Below are positions 1 to 6,825 of a stretch of 21,417 nt of DNA, piece by piece. Made by a program: the position numbers and the translations under genes. The stretch comes from an uncultured Sterolibacteriaceae bacterium (lineage in GTDB: Bacteria > Pseudomonadota > Gammaproteobacteria > Burkholderiales > Rhodocyclaceae). How positions within the stretch are numbered: the first letter of the stretch is position 1; each line of letters opens with the position of its first letter. The stretch is from assembly GCA_937888595.1 (NCBI GenBank), contig CALARK010000003.1, positions 1 to 21,417 on the forward strand, read 5' to 3'. The notes beneath the pieces were generated by a model that was not told the DNA's origin, searched no databases, and saw nothing but the letters and a program-made list of their open reading frames with translations.

Positions 1-55
1 CGGCCTCCGCGCCAAAACCTACCTCGAACAAAATGGCGCTAAAAAGATCAAGTAA
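1..55 (+). CDS. 3' end of an unidentified protein-coding gene (partial)
   Basis: The window opens inside a plus-strand reading frame that ends in TAA at 53-55. The visible C-terminus reads GLRAKTYLEQNGAKKIK, a basic, lysine-rich tail. A strong intrinsic terminator follows 22 bases later, which supports this being a real gene end. Seventeen residues are too few to assign a family, and I do not recognise it. Confidence 0.6.
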   Translation, partial: GLRAKTYLEQNGAKKIK

Positions 56-77
56 CACCTGATCGCGTTCGAGACTG

Positions 78-104
78 AAAGGGGCGGGCAACCGCCCCTT
101 TTTT
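78..104 (+). terminator. Rho-independent terminator
   Basis: Perfect 7-bp stem GGGGCGG (81-87) / CCGCCCC (92-98) around a GCAA tetraloop, flanked by AAA and followed by six T residues (99-104). It ends the partial upstream plus-strand gene. On the minus strand the same hairpin is followed only by TTT, so it may weakly terminate the yaeQ operon as well. The remaining bases 105-173 show nothing else recognisable. Confidence 0.93.
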
Positions 105-173
105 CGTTTACCTTATTTTGGTTACGCCCGGCTGATAGATCATCGGACGGGCCTGTGCCCGGGCCAGTGTCGC

Positions 174-713
174 TCAGGCAGAGCGGATCGCGGGGAGCAG
201 ATTGACGCTGGCGCCGTCGATGAGGCACCAGAGCTCGCCATCCTGCAGGGTGCAGTTCATCTGCATGGTGCGCACCGCCTGCTGTGCCAGGGCCTCGGTT
301 TGCGCCTGCGGCAGGTCGATGACGGTCAGCCGGTCCTGCTTCAGCAGCTGGCTGCGGTTCTGCGCCCACCAGAGGTCCGCCGTACGGCCGCCGTAGGTAT
401 AGACGAGCACCTGCGCGGCGCGTCCGCAAGCGCGGCGGATGCGCCGTTCGTCCGGCAGGCCCACCTCGATCCACTGCTCGACCGCACCGGTCAGGTCCTT
501 GCGCCAGAGATCGGGCTCGTCGTCCGTCGACAGGCCCTTGCCGAATTCCAGCGCCGGGTGGGCGTTGAGGGCGAAAGCGATGACGCGCACCATCATCCGC
601 TCGTCGGTTTCCGAGGGATGGCGGGCGATCGTCAGCGCATGGGTCTGGTAGTAGTGGCGATCGAGGTCGGCGACCTGCAACTCGACCTTGAAAATCGTCG
701 ATTTCAGCGCCAT
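174..713 (-). CDS. yaeQ: YaeQ family protein
   Basis: The 179-residue product begins MALKSTIFKVELQVADLDRH, the typical YaeQ N-terminus, and continues with HYYQTHALTIARHPSETDERMM and LWRKDLTGAVEQWIEVG-like segments. E. coli YaeQ is about 181 residues, so this is full length. The reading frame is open further upstream, but that part overlaps the preceding gene and does not look like YaeQ, so the ATG at 713 is chosen. The family has a restriction-endonuclease-like (PD-(D/E)XK) fold; its role is unsettled, and the early link to haemolysin transcription (RfaH suppression) is doubtful. It is the last gene of the minus-strand operon and starts 4 bp after the stop of the membrane-protein gene, so it is probably translationally coupled. 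The ribosome binding site is weak. Confidence 0.95.
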   Translation of the reverse strand: MALKSTIFKVELQVADLDRHYYQTHALTIARHPSETDERMMVRVIAFALNAHPALEFGKGLSTDDEPDLWRKDLTGAVEQWIEVGLPDERRIRRACGRAAQVLVYTYGGRTADLWWAQNRSQLLKQDRLTVIDLPQAQTEALAQQAVRTMQMNCTLQDGELWCLIDGASVNLLPAIRSA

Positions 714-717
714 CGGG

Positions 718-1029
718 TCATTGCCGCTCACTGGGTGCGGAATCGCGCTCCTCGACGACGACCGCTTCGCCCTCGATGATCCGGATGTCCGCTGCCTGCG
801 ATGCCCCGCCAGGCGCAGCTTCCTGCTGCGCGCGCAGAATGCGCCGCAGCTCTCGCGTCTTCCACCAGAAGTAGCCCCAGACGCACAGCACGACCACGGC
901 GACGACCGCAAGCAGCACGACGGAGAACATGAAGCCCAGCACCAGCAGCGTCGCTCCGGCGATGAACGCGAGGAGCTTGCCGAGCGGACCTTGCGGCGGT
1001 TCCGGCAGCGCGGTCTGGCGACGGATCAA
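718..1029 (-). CDS. Small membrane protein, function unknown (TTG start)
   Basis: The 103-residue product starts LIRRQTALPEPPQ (TTG read as Met). It has a long hydrophobic stretch at about residues 18-50 (LLAFIAGATLLVLGFMF then VVLLAVVAVVVLCVWGYFWW), enough for two closely spaced helices or a hairpin. A basic cytoplasmic segment KTRELRRILRAQ and an acidic tail follow. No ATG is available at a sensible place; the TTG at 1029 is preceded by GGAG six bases upstream and overlaps the TGA of the aminotransferase gene as TTGA, which makes termination-reinitiation likely. I do not recognise the family. Its place between the aminotransferase and yaeQ genes says only that it is co-transcribed. The frame extends upstream, but that portion lies inside the aminotransferase gene. 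Confidence 0.75.
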   Translation of the reverse strand: MIRRQTALPEPPQGPLGKLLAFIAGATLLVLGFMFSVVLLAVVAVVVLCVWGYFWWKTRELRRILRAQQEAAPGGASQAADIRIIEGEAVVVEERDSAPSERQ

Positions 1030-2162
1030 GCCCCGCTCCGGATGCGGTCGAGGGCCTCGCCGAGCGTCCTGACGGTGCGCTCGACGTCGTAGAGCTTGTC
1101 GAGTCCGAACAGGCCGACGCGGAAGCTGCGGAAATCCGCCGGCTCGTCGCATTGCAGCGGTACGCCCGCAGCCGTCTGCAGGCCCTGGGCGATGAACTTG
1201 CGCGCCGATTGCAGCTCCGGATCGTCCGTGTAGCAGACGACGACGCCCGGGGCCTCGAAACCCGGCGCGGCGACACTGGCGAAGCCGTGGCCGGCCAGCA
1301 ATGCACGCACGCGCTGGCCCAGCTCGACCTGCGCGTCCCTGAGCTTCCCGAAACCGTACGCCTCCGCCTCGCGCATCACCTTGTTCAGGACGACCAGCGC
1401 ATCGGTCGGCATCGTCGCGTGATAGGCGTGGCCGCCATTCTCGTAGGCCTGCATGATCTGCAGCCACTTCTTCAGGTCGGCGGCGAAACTGGTGCTGGTG
1501 GTCGACTCGATGCGCTTGAGGGTTTCGGCACCGAGACAGATCAGCGCGGCGCAAGGCGGGCCGCTCCAGCCCTTCTGCGGCGCCGTCACGAGGATATCGA
1601 CGCCGATGTCCGCCATATCCACCCACAGCGTGCCGGACGCGACGCAGTCGAGCACGAACAGGCCGCTGTGCTCATGCACGGCCGCTGCGACCGCGCGCAG
1701 GTAGCCGTCCGGCAGCAGCATGCCTGAGGCTGTTTCGACATGGGGCGCGAACACGAGGTCCGGGCGCTCGGCGCGGATGGTCGCCACCACCTCGTCGATT
1801 GGGGCGGGCGCGAAGGGCGACTGCGGAGCCGCGGCGATACGACGGGCCTTCAGTACGGTCGTGGCGGACGGAATCGACCCGGCGTCGAAAATCTGGCTCC
1901 AGCGGAAGCTGAACCAGCCGTTGCGGATCACCAGGCATCGCTTGCCCGTGGCGAACTGGCGCGCCACCGCCTCCATGCCGAAGGTGCCGCCGCCGGGCAC
2001 GACGACCGCCGCCTCGGCGCGGTAGACCTGCCGGAGGATGCGCGAGATGTCACGCATCGTGGCCTGGAACGCGGCCGACATGTGGTTGAGGGCACGATCG
2101 GTATAGACGACCGAATATTCGAGCAATCCGTCGGGATCGACATCGGGCAGCAATCCGGGCAC
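1026..2162 (-). CDS. PLP-dependent class V aminotransferase (alanine/serine-glyoxylate aminotransferase-like)
   Basis: The 378-residue cytoplasmic enzyme has class V landmarks: the glycine loop VVPGGGTFGMEAVAR (about 53-68), the HVETASG segment (141-147) corresponding to the conserved ETSTG region, the cofactor-binding aspartate D172 in LFVLDCVAS, and Schiff-base lysine K197 in VTAPQKGWSGPP. The family moves amino groups from alanine or serine to glyoxylate or other 2-oxo acids; the exact substrate cannot be read from sequence. The chosen start is GTG at 2162, with AAAGGAG (2169-2175) six bases upstream. A longer open frame to 2450 is rejected because it would overlap the upstream small gene and adds unrelated residues. 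The stop overlaps the TTG start of the next gene. Residue spacing and length are normal for the family. Confidence 0.93.
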   Translation of the reverse strand: MPGLLPDVDPDGLLEYSVVYTDRALNHMSAAFQATMRDISRILRQVYRAEAAVVVPGGGTFGMEAVARQFATGKRCLVIRNGWFSFRWSQIFDAGSIPSATTVLKARRIAAAPQSPFAPAPIDEVVATIRAERPDLVFAPHVETASGMLLPDGYLRAVAAAVHEHSGLFVLDCVASGTLWVDMADIGVDILVTAPQKGWSGPPCAALICLGAETLKRIESTTSTSFAADLKKWLQIMQAYENGGHAYHATMPTDALVVLNKVMREAEAYGFGKLRDAQVELGQRVRALLAGHGFASVAAPGFEAPGVVVCYTDDPELQSARKFIAQGLQTAAGVPLQCDEPADFRSFRVGLFGLDKLYDVERTVRTLGEALDRIRSGA

Positions 2163-2230
2163 GCGAAACTCCTTTCGGGCAGGGCCAAATTCTGGAAGCC
2201 GCGAGACTAGCACAGCGCGTCCGCTGCGGA

Positions 2231-2353
2231 TCAGGGCATTTCCGCGGCCAGCAGCAGCACCAGCCCCAGCACCAGCGCACTGTCGATGGCCAGCTGGCGC
2301 AGGCGCTCGTAGAGGGTGGCGGACGGCACTGAACGGTTGTCGGTCGGCATCAT
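2231..2353 (-). CDS. 40-residue single-helix membrane small protein, unknown
   Basis: A short frame starts ATG ATG (MMPTDNRSVPSATLYERL) with a strong Shine-Dalgarno GAGGAG (2360-2365) six bases upstream. It encodes a polar, partly amphipathic N-terminal half and a C-terminal hydrophobic helix, LAIDSALVLGLVLLLAAEMP, ending in TGA. The start signal, the charge pattern (R17/R19 before the helix) and the tight position 68 bp ahead of the aminotransferase gene support a real leader gene of the operon. It looks like a small tail-anchored or single-pass inner-membrane protein. I know no family for it. It could be a chance frame, but the ribosome binding site is better than those of several large genes here. 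Confidence 0.6.
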   Translation of the reverse strand: MMPTDNRSVPSATLYERLRQLAIDSALVLGLVLLLAAEMP

Positions 2354-2415
2354 GGCGATCTCCTCGTTGAATGATGCCGGCAGTTTGCGCGGCGACAGGC
2401 TCATGAGATGATGCC
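2346..2415. promoter_or_regulatory. Three copies of an 8-bp word in the divergent control region (possible operator)
   Basis: ATGATGCC occurs at 2371-2378 and 2408-2415, and in inverted orientation (GGCATCAT) at 2346-2353 over the start codons of the small gene. The self-complementary CTCATGAG lies at 2400-2407, directly beside the third copy. The region separates the small-gene operon from the divergent WYL regulator, a usual place for an autoregulatory operator. No convincing -35/-10 pair was seen for either direction. Binding by the WYL protein is inference. Confidence 0.3.
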
Positions 2416-2439
2416 GCCGATCCTTCCCCCGGAAATGCC

Positions 2440-3411
2440 ATGGACCGCACCGAACGCTTCTACAAGATCGACCAGCTGCTGCAGGAACGCCGCATCGCCA
2501 GCTTCGCCCAGATACAGGAAGCGCTCGGCGTTTCGCGCGCCACCGTCAAGCGCGACCTGCAGTACCTGCGCGACCGCTTCAGCGCCCCGCTCATCTACGA
2601 CCGCGAGGCCGGGGGCTACCGTTTCGAGCAGGCGGCCGCCCACGCGCCAAAATACGAGCTGCCCGGCCTGTGGTTCAACGCCTCGGAAATCCATGCCCTG
2701 CTGATGATGCAGCACCTGCTCGAAGAGGTGCAGCCCGGCCTGCTCGGTCCGCACATCGCCCCGCTGCAGGCGCGTCTGAACAACCTGCTCGGCAGCCGCG
2801 ACGATGCGCCCGAAGACATCGCGCAACGCATCCGTCTCGTCCATGCCGCCCGCCGCCAGGCCGACCTGCGCCACTTCGAGGTGATCGCCACGGCCCTGCT
2901 GGGCCGTCGCCGGCTGTCGATCCGCCATTGGCACCGCGGCACCGACACCGAGACCGAGCGCGAGGTTTCGCCGCAACGGCTGGTCTGGTACCGCGACAAC
3001 TGGTACCTCGACGCCTGGTGCCACCTGCGCGACGGCATCCGCAGCTTCGCCGTCGACGCGATCCAGCAGGCCGCCCTGCTCGACCGCAAGGCGAAGGAAG
3101 TCGCCAAAAAACGGCTCGACGCCGTGCTGGGGGCCGGATACGGGATTTTCGCCGGTGCCGAGGTCGAATGGGCGAAGCTGCGCTTCAGCCCGGAGCATGC
3201 CCGCTGGGTCGCCAGCGAGCAGTGGCATCCGGAGCAGCGGTCCGCCTTCGCGGCCGACGGCAGCTATCTGCTGGAAGTGCCCTATGCCAACCCGACCGAA
3301 CTGCTGATGGACATCCTGCGCCACGGGGCCGGCGTCGAGGTGCTCGGCCCGGCCAGCCTCAGGAAGTGCATCCGCGACGAAGCCGCAGCGCTGGCCGCCC
3401 GCTACGCCTGA
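2440..3411 (+). CDS. WYL-domain transcriptional regulator (HTH-WYL-WCX)
   Basis: The 323-residue protein starts MDRTERFYKIDQLLQERR. Residues 1-60 form a DeoR/HTH_11-type winged helix (IQEALGVSRATVKRDLQYLRD is the recognition region). The WYL domain lies at about 135-220, with the name-giving tryptophan-tyrosine-leucine visible as W188-Y189-L190 in RDNWYLDAW. A C-terminal WCX-like extension follows at 235-320, ending ELLMDILRHGAGVEVLGPASLRKCI. WYL proteins sense ligands, often nucleic acids or nucleotides, and control DNA-repair, phage-defence or metabolic genes. The ATG at 2440 has GGAA five bases upstream. It is divergent from the small-gene/aminotransferase/yaeQ operon, which is its most likely target besides itself; that is inference. 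A copy of the dispersed 26-bp repeat lies 4 bp after its stop codon. Confidence 0.93.
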   Translation: MDRTERFYKIDQLLQERRIASFAQIQEALGVSRATVKRDLQYLRDRFSAPLIYDREAGGYRFEQAAAHAPKYELPGLWFNASEIHALLMMQHLLEEVQPGLLGPHIAPLQARLNNLLGSRDDAPEDIAQRIRLVHAARRQADLRHFEVIATALLGRRRLSIRHWHRGTDTETEREVSPQRLVWYRDNWYLDAWCHLRDGIRSFAVDAIQQAALLDRKAKEVAKKRLDAVLGAGYGIFAGAEVEWAKLRFSPEHARWVASEQWHPEQRSAFAADGSYLLEVPYANPTELLMDILRHGAGVEVLGPASLRKCIRDEAAALAARYA

Positions 3412-3414
3412 ATG

Positions 3415-3440
3415 AAAAGTCGGCGCCGGCGGGACGGCGG
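3415..3440 (+). repeat. Dispersed 26-bp repeat, copy 1 (intergenic)
   Basis: AAAAGTCGGCGCC followed by GGCGGGACGGCGG, beginning 4 bp after the stop codon of the WYL gene and in the same orientation as that gene. It is identical over 26 bases to copy 3 at 6787-6812. It contains the overlapping palindromes GGCGCC and CGCCGGCG. Confidence 0.85.
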
Positions 3441-3454
3441 CGACAAGGCATAAA

Positions 3455-3485
3455 CCCGCCTGCCGGCAGGGTTGAGGACTACAAT
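3455..3485 (+). promoter_or_regulatory. Palindrome and possible -10 element upstream of the first hybrid kinase
   Basis: The perfect 12-bp palindrome CCTGCCGGCAGG is at 3459-3470, and TACAAT, one base from the sigma-70 -10 consensus, is at 3480-3485, 24 bases before the kinase ATG. No good -35 element stands at the right distance, so if this is a promoter it is probably activator-dependent. The palindrome could be the operator or part of a terminator without a T-run. Confidence 0.25.
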
Positions 3486-3509
3486 TGCCGCCAGACACCG
3501 AGAACACGC

Positions 3510-6500
3510 ATGTCCTCCCAGCCTGACGCCCCGCGCTTTTTGCACCCCGCTTCGCTGCGGTTCCAGTTCATCGCCGTCATCCTCGGGCTGGCCCTGCTGA
3601 TCTTCTCGCTGCTCAGCATCAACACGACGCGCGTGCTCGAACGGATGGCGCTCGAAAATCTCCACGCAGCCATTCATCACACCGCCAGCATTCTCGACCT
3701 GGCCATCGCGCCGCACACCACGGCCAGCCACCTTCATCCGGACGGCATCGCCCATCTGGAAAAGTACCTGGGCACACTGACCTCCCCCGACCGGGACGGT
3801 GTCGTCTACCTCGTGCTGCTCGACGAGCACGGATGGCGGCTGGCCGCCTCGCGCAACGTCCCCGATCCCCTGCCGACCCCGCAGAACGATCCCGTCGCGC
3901 TGCCTCCCGACGGCATCGCGCATGTCGCGCAGCCCATACTGCTCGCCGAGGACCGGATCGGCACGCTCCACTTCGGTCTGGCCACGCGCCTCATGCAGGA
4001 AACGAACCGCAAGATCATGCAGCAGAACCTGCAGTTGCTGGTTGGCGTGCTCAGCATTGCGATCCTCGTCATCCTGCTGCTCGCCCTGCGCATGAACAAG
4101 CATTTCAGCAGCCTGACCACGACGCTGCGCGCGCTCGCCAAAGGGGACACGCGCACTCGGGCCATAGAGACCGGCCCCGAGGAAATGGCCTGGCTGGCCC
4201 GCGACCTGAACCGCATGTCCGATGCCCTCGCGCAGCAGCGTACGGCACTGGAACACGATCGCGGCATGCTGCGCACCTTGATCGCCACCATCCCGGACCT
4301 CGTCTGGCTCAAGGATCCGGATGGCATCTACCTCGCCTGCAACCCGCGTTTCGAGCAGTTCTTCGGCAAACGGGTCAGGGACATCGTCGGCAAGACCGAC
4401 TACGACTTCATGGAACGGGAAGTCGCGGACGCCTTCCGTGCCCACGACCGCAAGGCGGTCGAAAAGGCAGGGCCGTCGATCAACGAGGAATGGGTCACCT
4501 TCGCCGCCGACGGCCACCGGGAACTCCTCGAAACCACCAAGGTGCCGATGCACGACCTGCAGGGCAAGCTCATCGGCGTGCTCGGCATCGGACACGACAT
4601 CACCATGCGCAAGCAGCTGCAGGTCGAGCTGCAGGAAAAGGAAGCCCGCTTCCGCGCGTTGTTCGAAGGTGCGCCGGACGGCATCGTGACGGTGGATGCC
4701 GCGACACGGCGCATCGTGCACGTCAATGCCACCATCTGCGCGATGCTCGGCTACACGGCCGAGGAAATGCGGCAGCTGGGTGTCGAGGATCTCCATCCGC
4801 GCGAGGCGTTGTCCGAAGTGCTGGGGCAATTCGCGCGCCAGGCGTGCGGCGAAATCCAGATCGCCAAGGACTCGCCGGTGCGGCGCAAGGACGGCAGCGT
4901 TTTCCCGGCCGACATCAGCGTCGCCAGCTATCGCGTCGATGACCAGTCCTACCTCACCGGCTTTTTCCGCGACACCACCGAGCGGCAGCGGGTGGAACAG
5001 GAACTGGTCCGCCATCGCCAGCACCTCGAACAACTCGTGGCCGATCGTACCGCCGAACTGGAATCCGCCAACCTGAAGGCAAAAATCGCCAGCCAGGCCA
5101 AGAGCGAGTTCCTCGCCAACATGAGCCACGAGATCCGCACGCCGCTGAATGCCATTCTCGGCCTCACCCACCTGCTGCACCGCGAAACCATCAACGTGCG
5201 CGTTGCAGAACGGCTCGACAAGATCGATGCCGCCGGCCACCACCTGCTGTCCGTCATCAACGACATTCTCGACCTGTCGAAGATCGAGGCCGGCAAGCTC
5301 GTCCTCGAGGTCCGGGATTTCACGCCCGTGGATACGCTCGAGCATGTGCGCGGCCTGATCGAAGAAACAGCCCGCGCCAAGGGACTGGCCCTCTCGACCG
5401 AAGCCGACCCCGCCCTGCCGTGGCTGCGTGGCGACACCACCCGCCTGCAGCAGGCGCTGCTGAATTTCGCCAGCAATGCGGTGAAATTCACCGCAGCCGG
5501 CTCGATCACGCTGCGTGCCCGGCTCGTCGGGCAGGACGGCGCACAGGTCACGGTCCGCTTCGAAGTCCAGGACACCGGCGTCGGCATCGAGCCGGACGTC
5601 ATCACCCGGCTCTTCAATGCCTTCGAACAGGGCGACGCCTCCACCACGCGCCAGCACGGCGGCACCGGACTGGGGCTCGCGATCAGCCAGAGCATCGCCC
5701 GGCTGATGGGCGGCGATGCCGGCGCCGACAGCGTCCCCGGCCGGGGCAGCACCTTCTGGTTCACCGCCCGGCTGGCGCGTGGCCAGGCGACGCAGCGGCA
5801 GGCCGTCCTCAAGTCCGATGCCGCCGCGGTGCTGCGCCGGCAGTACGCCGACGCACGGCTCCTGCTGGTCGAGGACAACGCGATCAACCGCGAAGTGGCC
5901 CTCGACCTGCTGCGCGATGCCGGCCTGACGGCCGATACCGCCGGGAACGGCCGCATCGCCGTCGCCAAGGTGGGCGGCGCGGACTACGACCTCGTGCTGA
6001 TGGACGTGCAGATGCCGGAAATGGACGGACTGGAGGCAACGCGCTGCATCCGCGCCCTGCCCGGCCGGGCGACGCTGCCGATCCTCGCGATGACCGCCAA
6101 CGCCTTCGCCGAGGATCGCCGCAACTGCGAGGCGGCCGGCATGAACGACTTCATCGCCAAGCCGGTCGATCCCGCCGCTCTCTACGCGACTCTGCTCAAA
6201 TGGCTACCGCCGCCGGTGACCGAGGCCGGCCCCCCCGTGCCGGCCGCGCCCGCCAGTCCGGAAAAAGTCGGTGCCGGCGGGACGGCGCCAACGCCCGCCA
6301 CTGCCGCCACTATCACCGATGCCGCCGCGGCAATCATCGCCGCGCGGCTCGCCGCCGCCGCGGAGATCGACATGGAGCAGGCGATGGAGGTCGTGCGCGG
6401 GCGGGAGGCCCGGCTGGTCCACTATCTGCGCGAACTCGTGGCCAGCCACCGGGACGACATGGCACAGGTGCGGTCCAGTCTCGCGCAGGGCGACCGTGAC

Positions 6501-6719
6501 ACCGCGCGACGCACCGTCCACACGCTGAAAGGCGTCGCCGGCAATCTGGGTGCATGCGGACTGGCCGAGGCGGCACGGCAGCTCGACGCCGTCCTGCGCG
6601 AACCCGCGACCGCCGGCGAGGCCGCCCGCATCGGGGCGCTGGTCGATGCCGGCGAGCAGCAGCTGCTGCGCCTCGCCAGCCTGCTCGAAGAGCCGCAAGA
6701 GCTGCCCGCAGTCAGCTAG
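3510..6719 (+). CDS. Membrane hybrid sensor histidine kinase (TM-HAMP-PAS-PAS-HisKA-HATPase-REC-HPt)
   Basis: The 1069-residue inner-membrane kinase has TM1 at about 18-38, a periplasmic sensor region to about 172, TM2 at 175-196, HAMP to about 245, PAS domains at about 250-375 and 377-500, and a short coiled coil. The phosphoacceptor is H540 in NMSHEIRTPLN. The ATPase domain (about 640-760) shows N-box NFASNAVKF, DTGVGI and GGTGLGLAI. The receiver has D832 in LVLMDVQMPEMDG and the HPt has H1004 in VHTLKGVAGNLGA. All phosphorelay residues are present, so it can run His-Asp-His transfer within one chain. The start is the ATG giving MSSQPDAPRFLHP; the frame is open far upstream, but that overlaps the WYL gene. 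The Ala/Pro-rich linker between REC and HPt contains EKVGAGGTA (918-926), encoded by the dispersed repeat. No partner regulator is adjacent. Confidence 0.95.
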   Translation: MSSQPDAPRFLHPASLRFQFIAVILGLALLIFSLLSINTTRVLERMALENLHAAIHHTASILDLAIAPHTTASHLHPDGIAHLEKYLGTLTSPDRDGVVYLVLLDEHGWRLAASRNVPDPLPTPQNDPVALPPDGIAHVAQPILLAEDRIGTLHFGLATRLMQETNRKIMQQNLQLLVGVLSIAILVILLLALRMNKHFSSLTTTLRALAKGDTRTRAIETGPEEMAWLARDLNRMSDALAQQRTALEHDRGMLRTLIATIPDLVWLKDPDGIYLACNPRFEQFFGKRVRDIVGKTDYDFMEREVADAFRAHDRKAVEKAGPSINEEWVTFAADGHRELLETTKVPMHDLQGKLIGVLGIGHDITMRKQLQVELQEKEARFRALFEGAPDGIVTVDAATRRIVHVNATICAMLGYTAEEMRQLGVEDLHPREALSEVLGQFARQACGEIQIAKDSPVRRKDGSVFPADISVASYRVDDQSYLTGFFRDTTERQRVEQELVRHRQHLEQLVADRTAELESANLKAKIASQAKSEFLANMSHEIRTPLNAILGLTHLLHRETINVRVAERLDKIDAAGHHLLSVINDILDLSKIEAGKLVLEVRDFTPVDTLEHVRGLIEETARAKGLALSTEADPALPWLRGDTTRLQQALLNFASNAVKFTAAGSITLRARLVGQDGAQVTVRFEVQDTGVGIEPDVITRLFNAFEQGDASTTRQHGGTGLGLAISQSIARLMGGDAGADSVPGRGSTFWFTARLARGQATQRQAVLKSDAAAVLRRQYADARLLLVEDNAINREVALDLLRDAGLTADTAGNGRIAVAKVGGADYDLVLMDVQMPEMDGLEATRCIRALPGRATLPILAMTANAFAEDRRNCEAAGMNDFIAKPVDPAALYATLLKWLPPPVTEAGPPVPAAPASPEKVGAGGTAPTPATAATITDAAAAIIAARLAAAAEIDMEQAMEVVRGREARLVHYLRELVASHRDDMAQVRSSLAQGDRDTARRTVHTLKGVAGNLGACGLAEAARQLDAVLREPATAGEAARIGALVDAGEQQLLRLASLLEEPQELPAVS
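6263..6288 (+). repeat. Dispersed 26-bp repeat, copy 2 (inside a kinase linker)
   Basis: It differs from copy 1 by one internal C-to-T change (GTCGGTGCC) and the last base. It lies in frame in the flexible linker between the receiver and HPt domains and encodes KVGAGGTA, in the same reading frame as the chemoreceptor copies. Confidence 0.85.
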
Positions 6720-6725
6720 GTAGCA

Positions 6726-6760
6726 CCGCCCGTAGCGGCGGCATGGGCAAGCCGCATGCC
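6726..6760. other. Hairpins between convergent kinase genes (possible terminator)
   Basis: Two adjacent stems can form: CCGCC (6726-6730) / GGCGG (6737-6741), and GGCATG (6740-6745) / CATGCC (6755-6760), the second extended by GG/CC around a small loop. They share bases 6740-6741 and so compete. Neither is followed by a T-run, so termination is only a guess from their place 7 bases after the first kinase stop. Confidence 0.3.
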
Positions 6761-6786
6761 TTGAAAGCCGGCAGCGCGGCGGCGGG

Positions 6787-6812
6787 AAAAGTCGGCGCCG
6801 GCGGGACGGCGG
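6787..6812 (+). repeat. Dispersed 26-bp repeat, copy 3 (between convergent genes)
   Basis: Identical over 26 bases to copy 1. It lies between the two convergent hybrid-kinase genes, in plus orientation, starting 67 bases after the stop of the upstream gene. Read on the minus strand it begins 13 bases after the stop of the 6826-9213 gene and ends in TTTT, so it may also serve as a weak terminator there. Confidence 0.85.
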
Positions 6813-6825
6813 GCGCCTGTCTGCG

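Noticed and set aside
3412..3453. Thirteen-codon frame ATG AAA AGT right after the WYL stop codon, running through repeat copy 1
   Set aside because: It has no ribosome binding site beyond the WYL terminus, its Arg-rich product is just the repeat read in another frame, and it is too short to support.
2670..3509. Upstream extension of the first hybrid kinase into the WYL gene
   Set aside because: The frame is open, but the added sequence is Arg/Pro/Ala-rich and overlaps a well-supported gene; the ATG at 3510 gives a proper N-terminus followed by a transmembrane helix.
6787..6812. Reading the 26-bp repeat as an ordinary Rho-independent terminator
   Set aside because: The palindromic core cannot make a stem with a normal loop, and four of five copies would have the T-run on the wrong strand for their gene; at most copy 3 could help terminate the minus-strand kinase.
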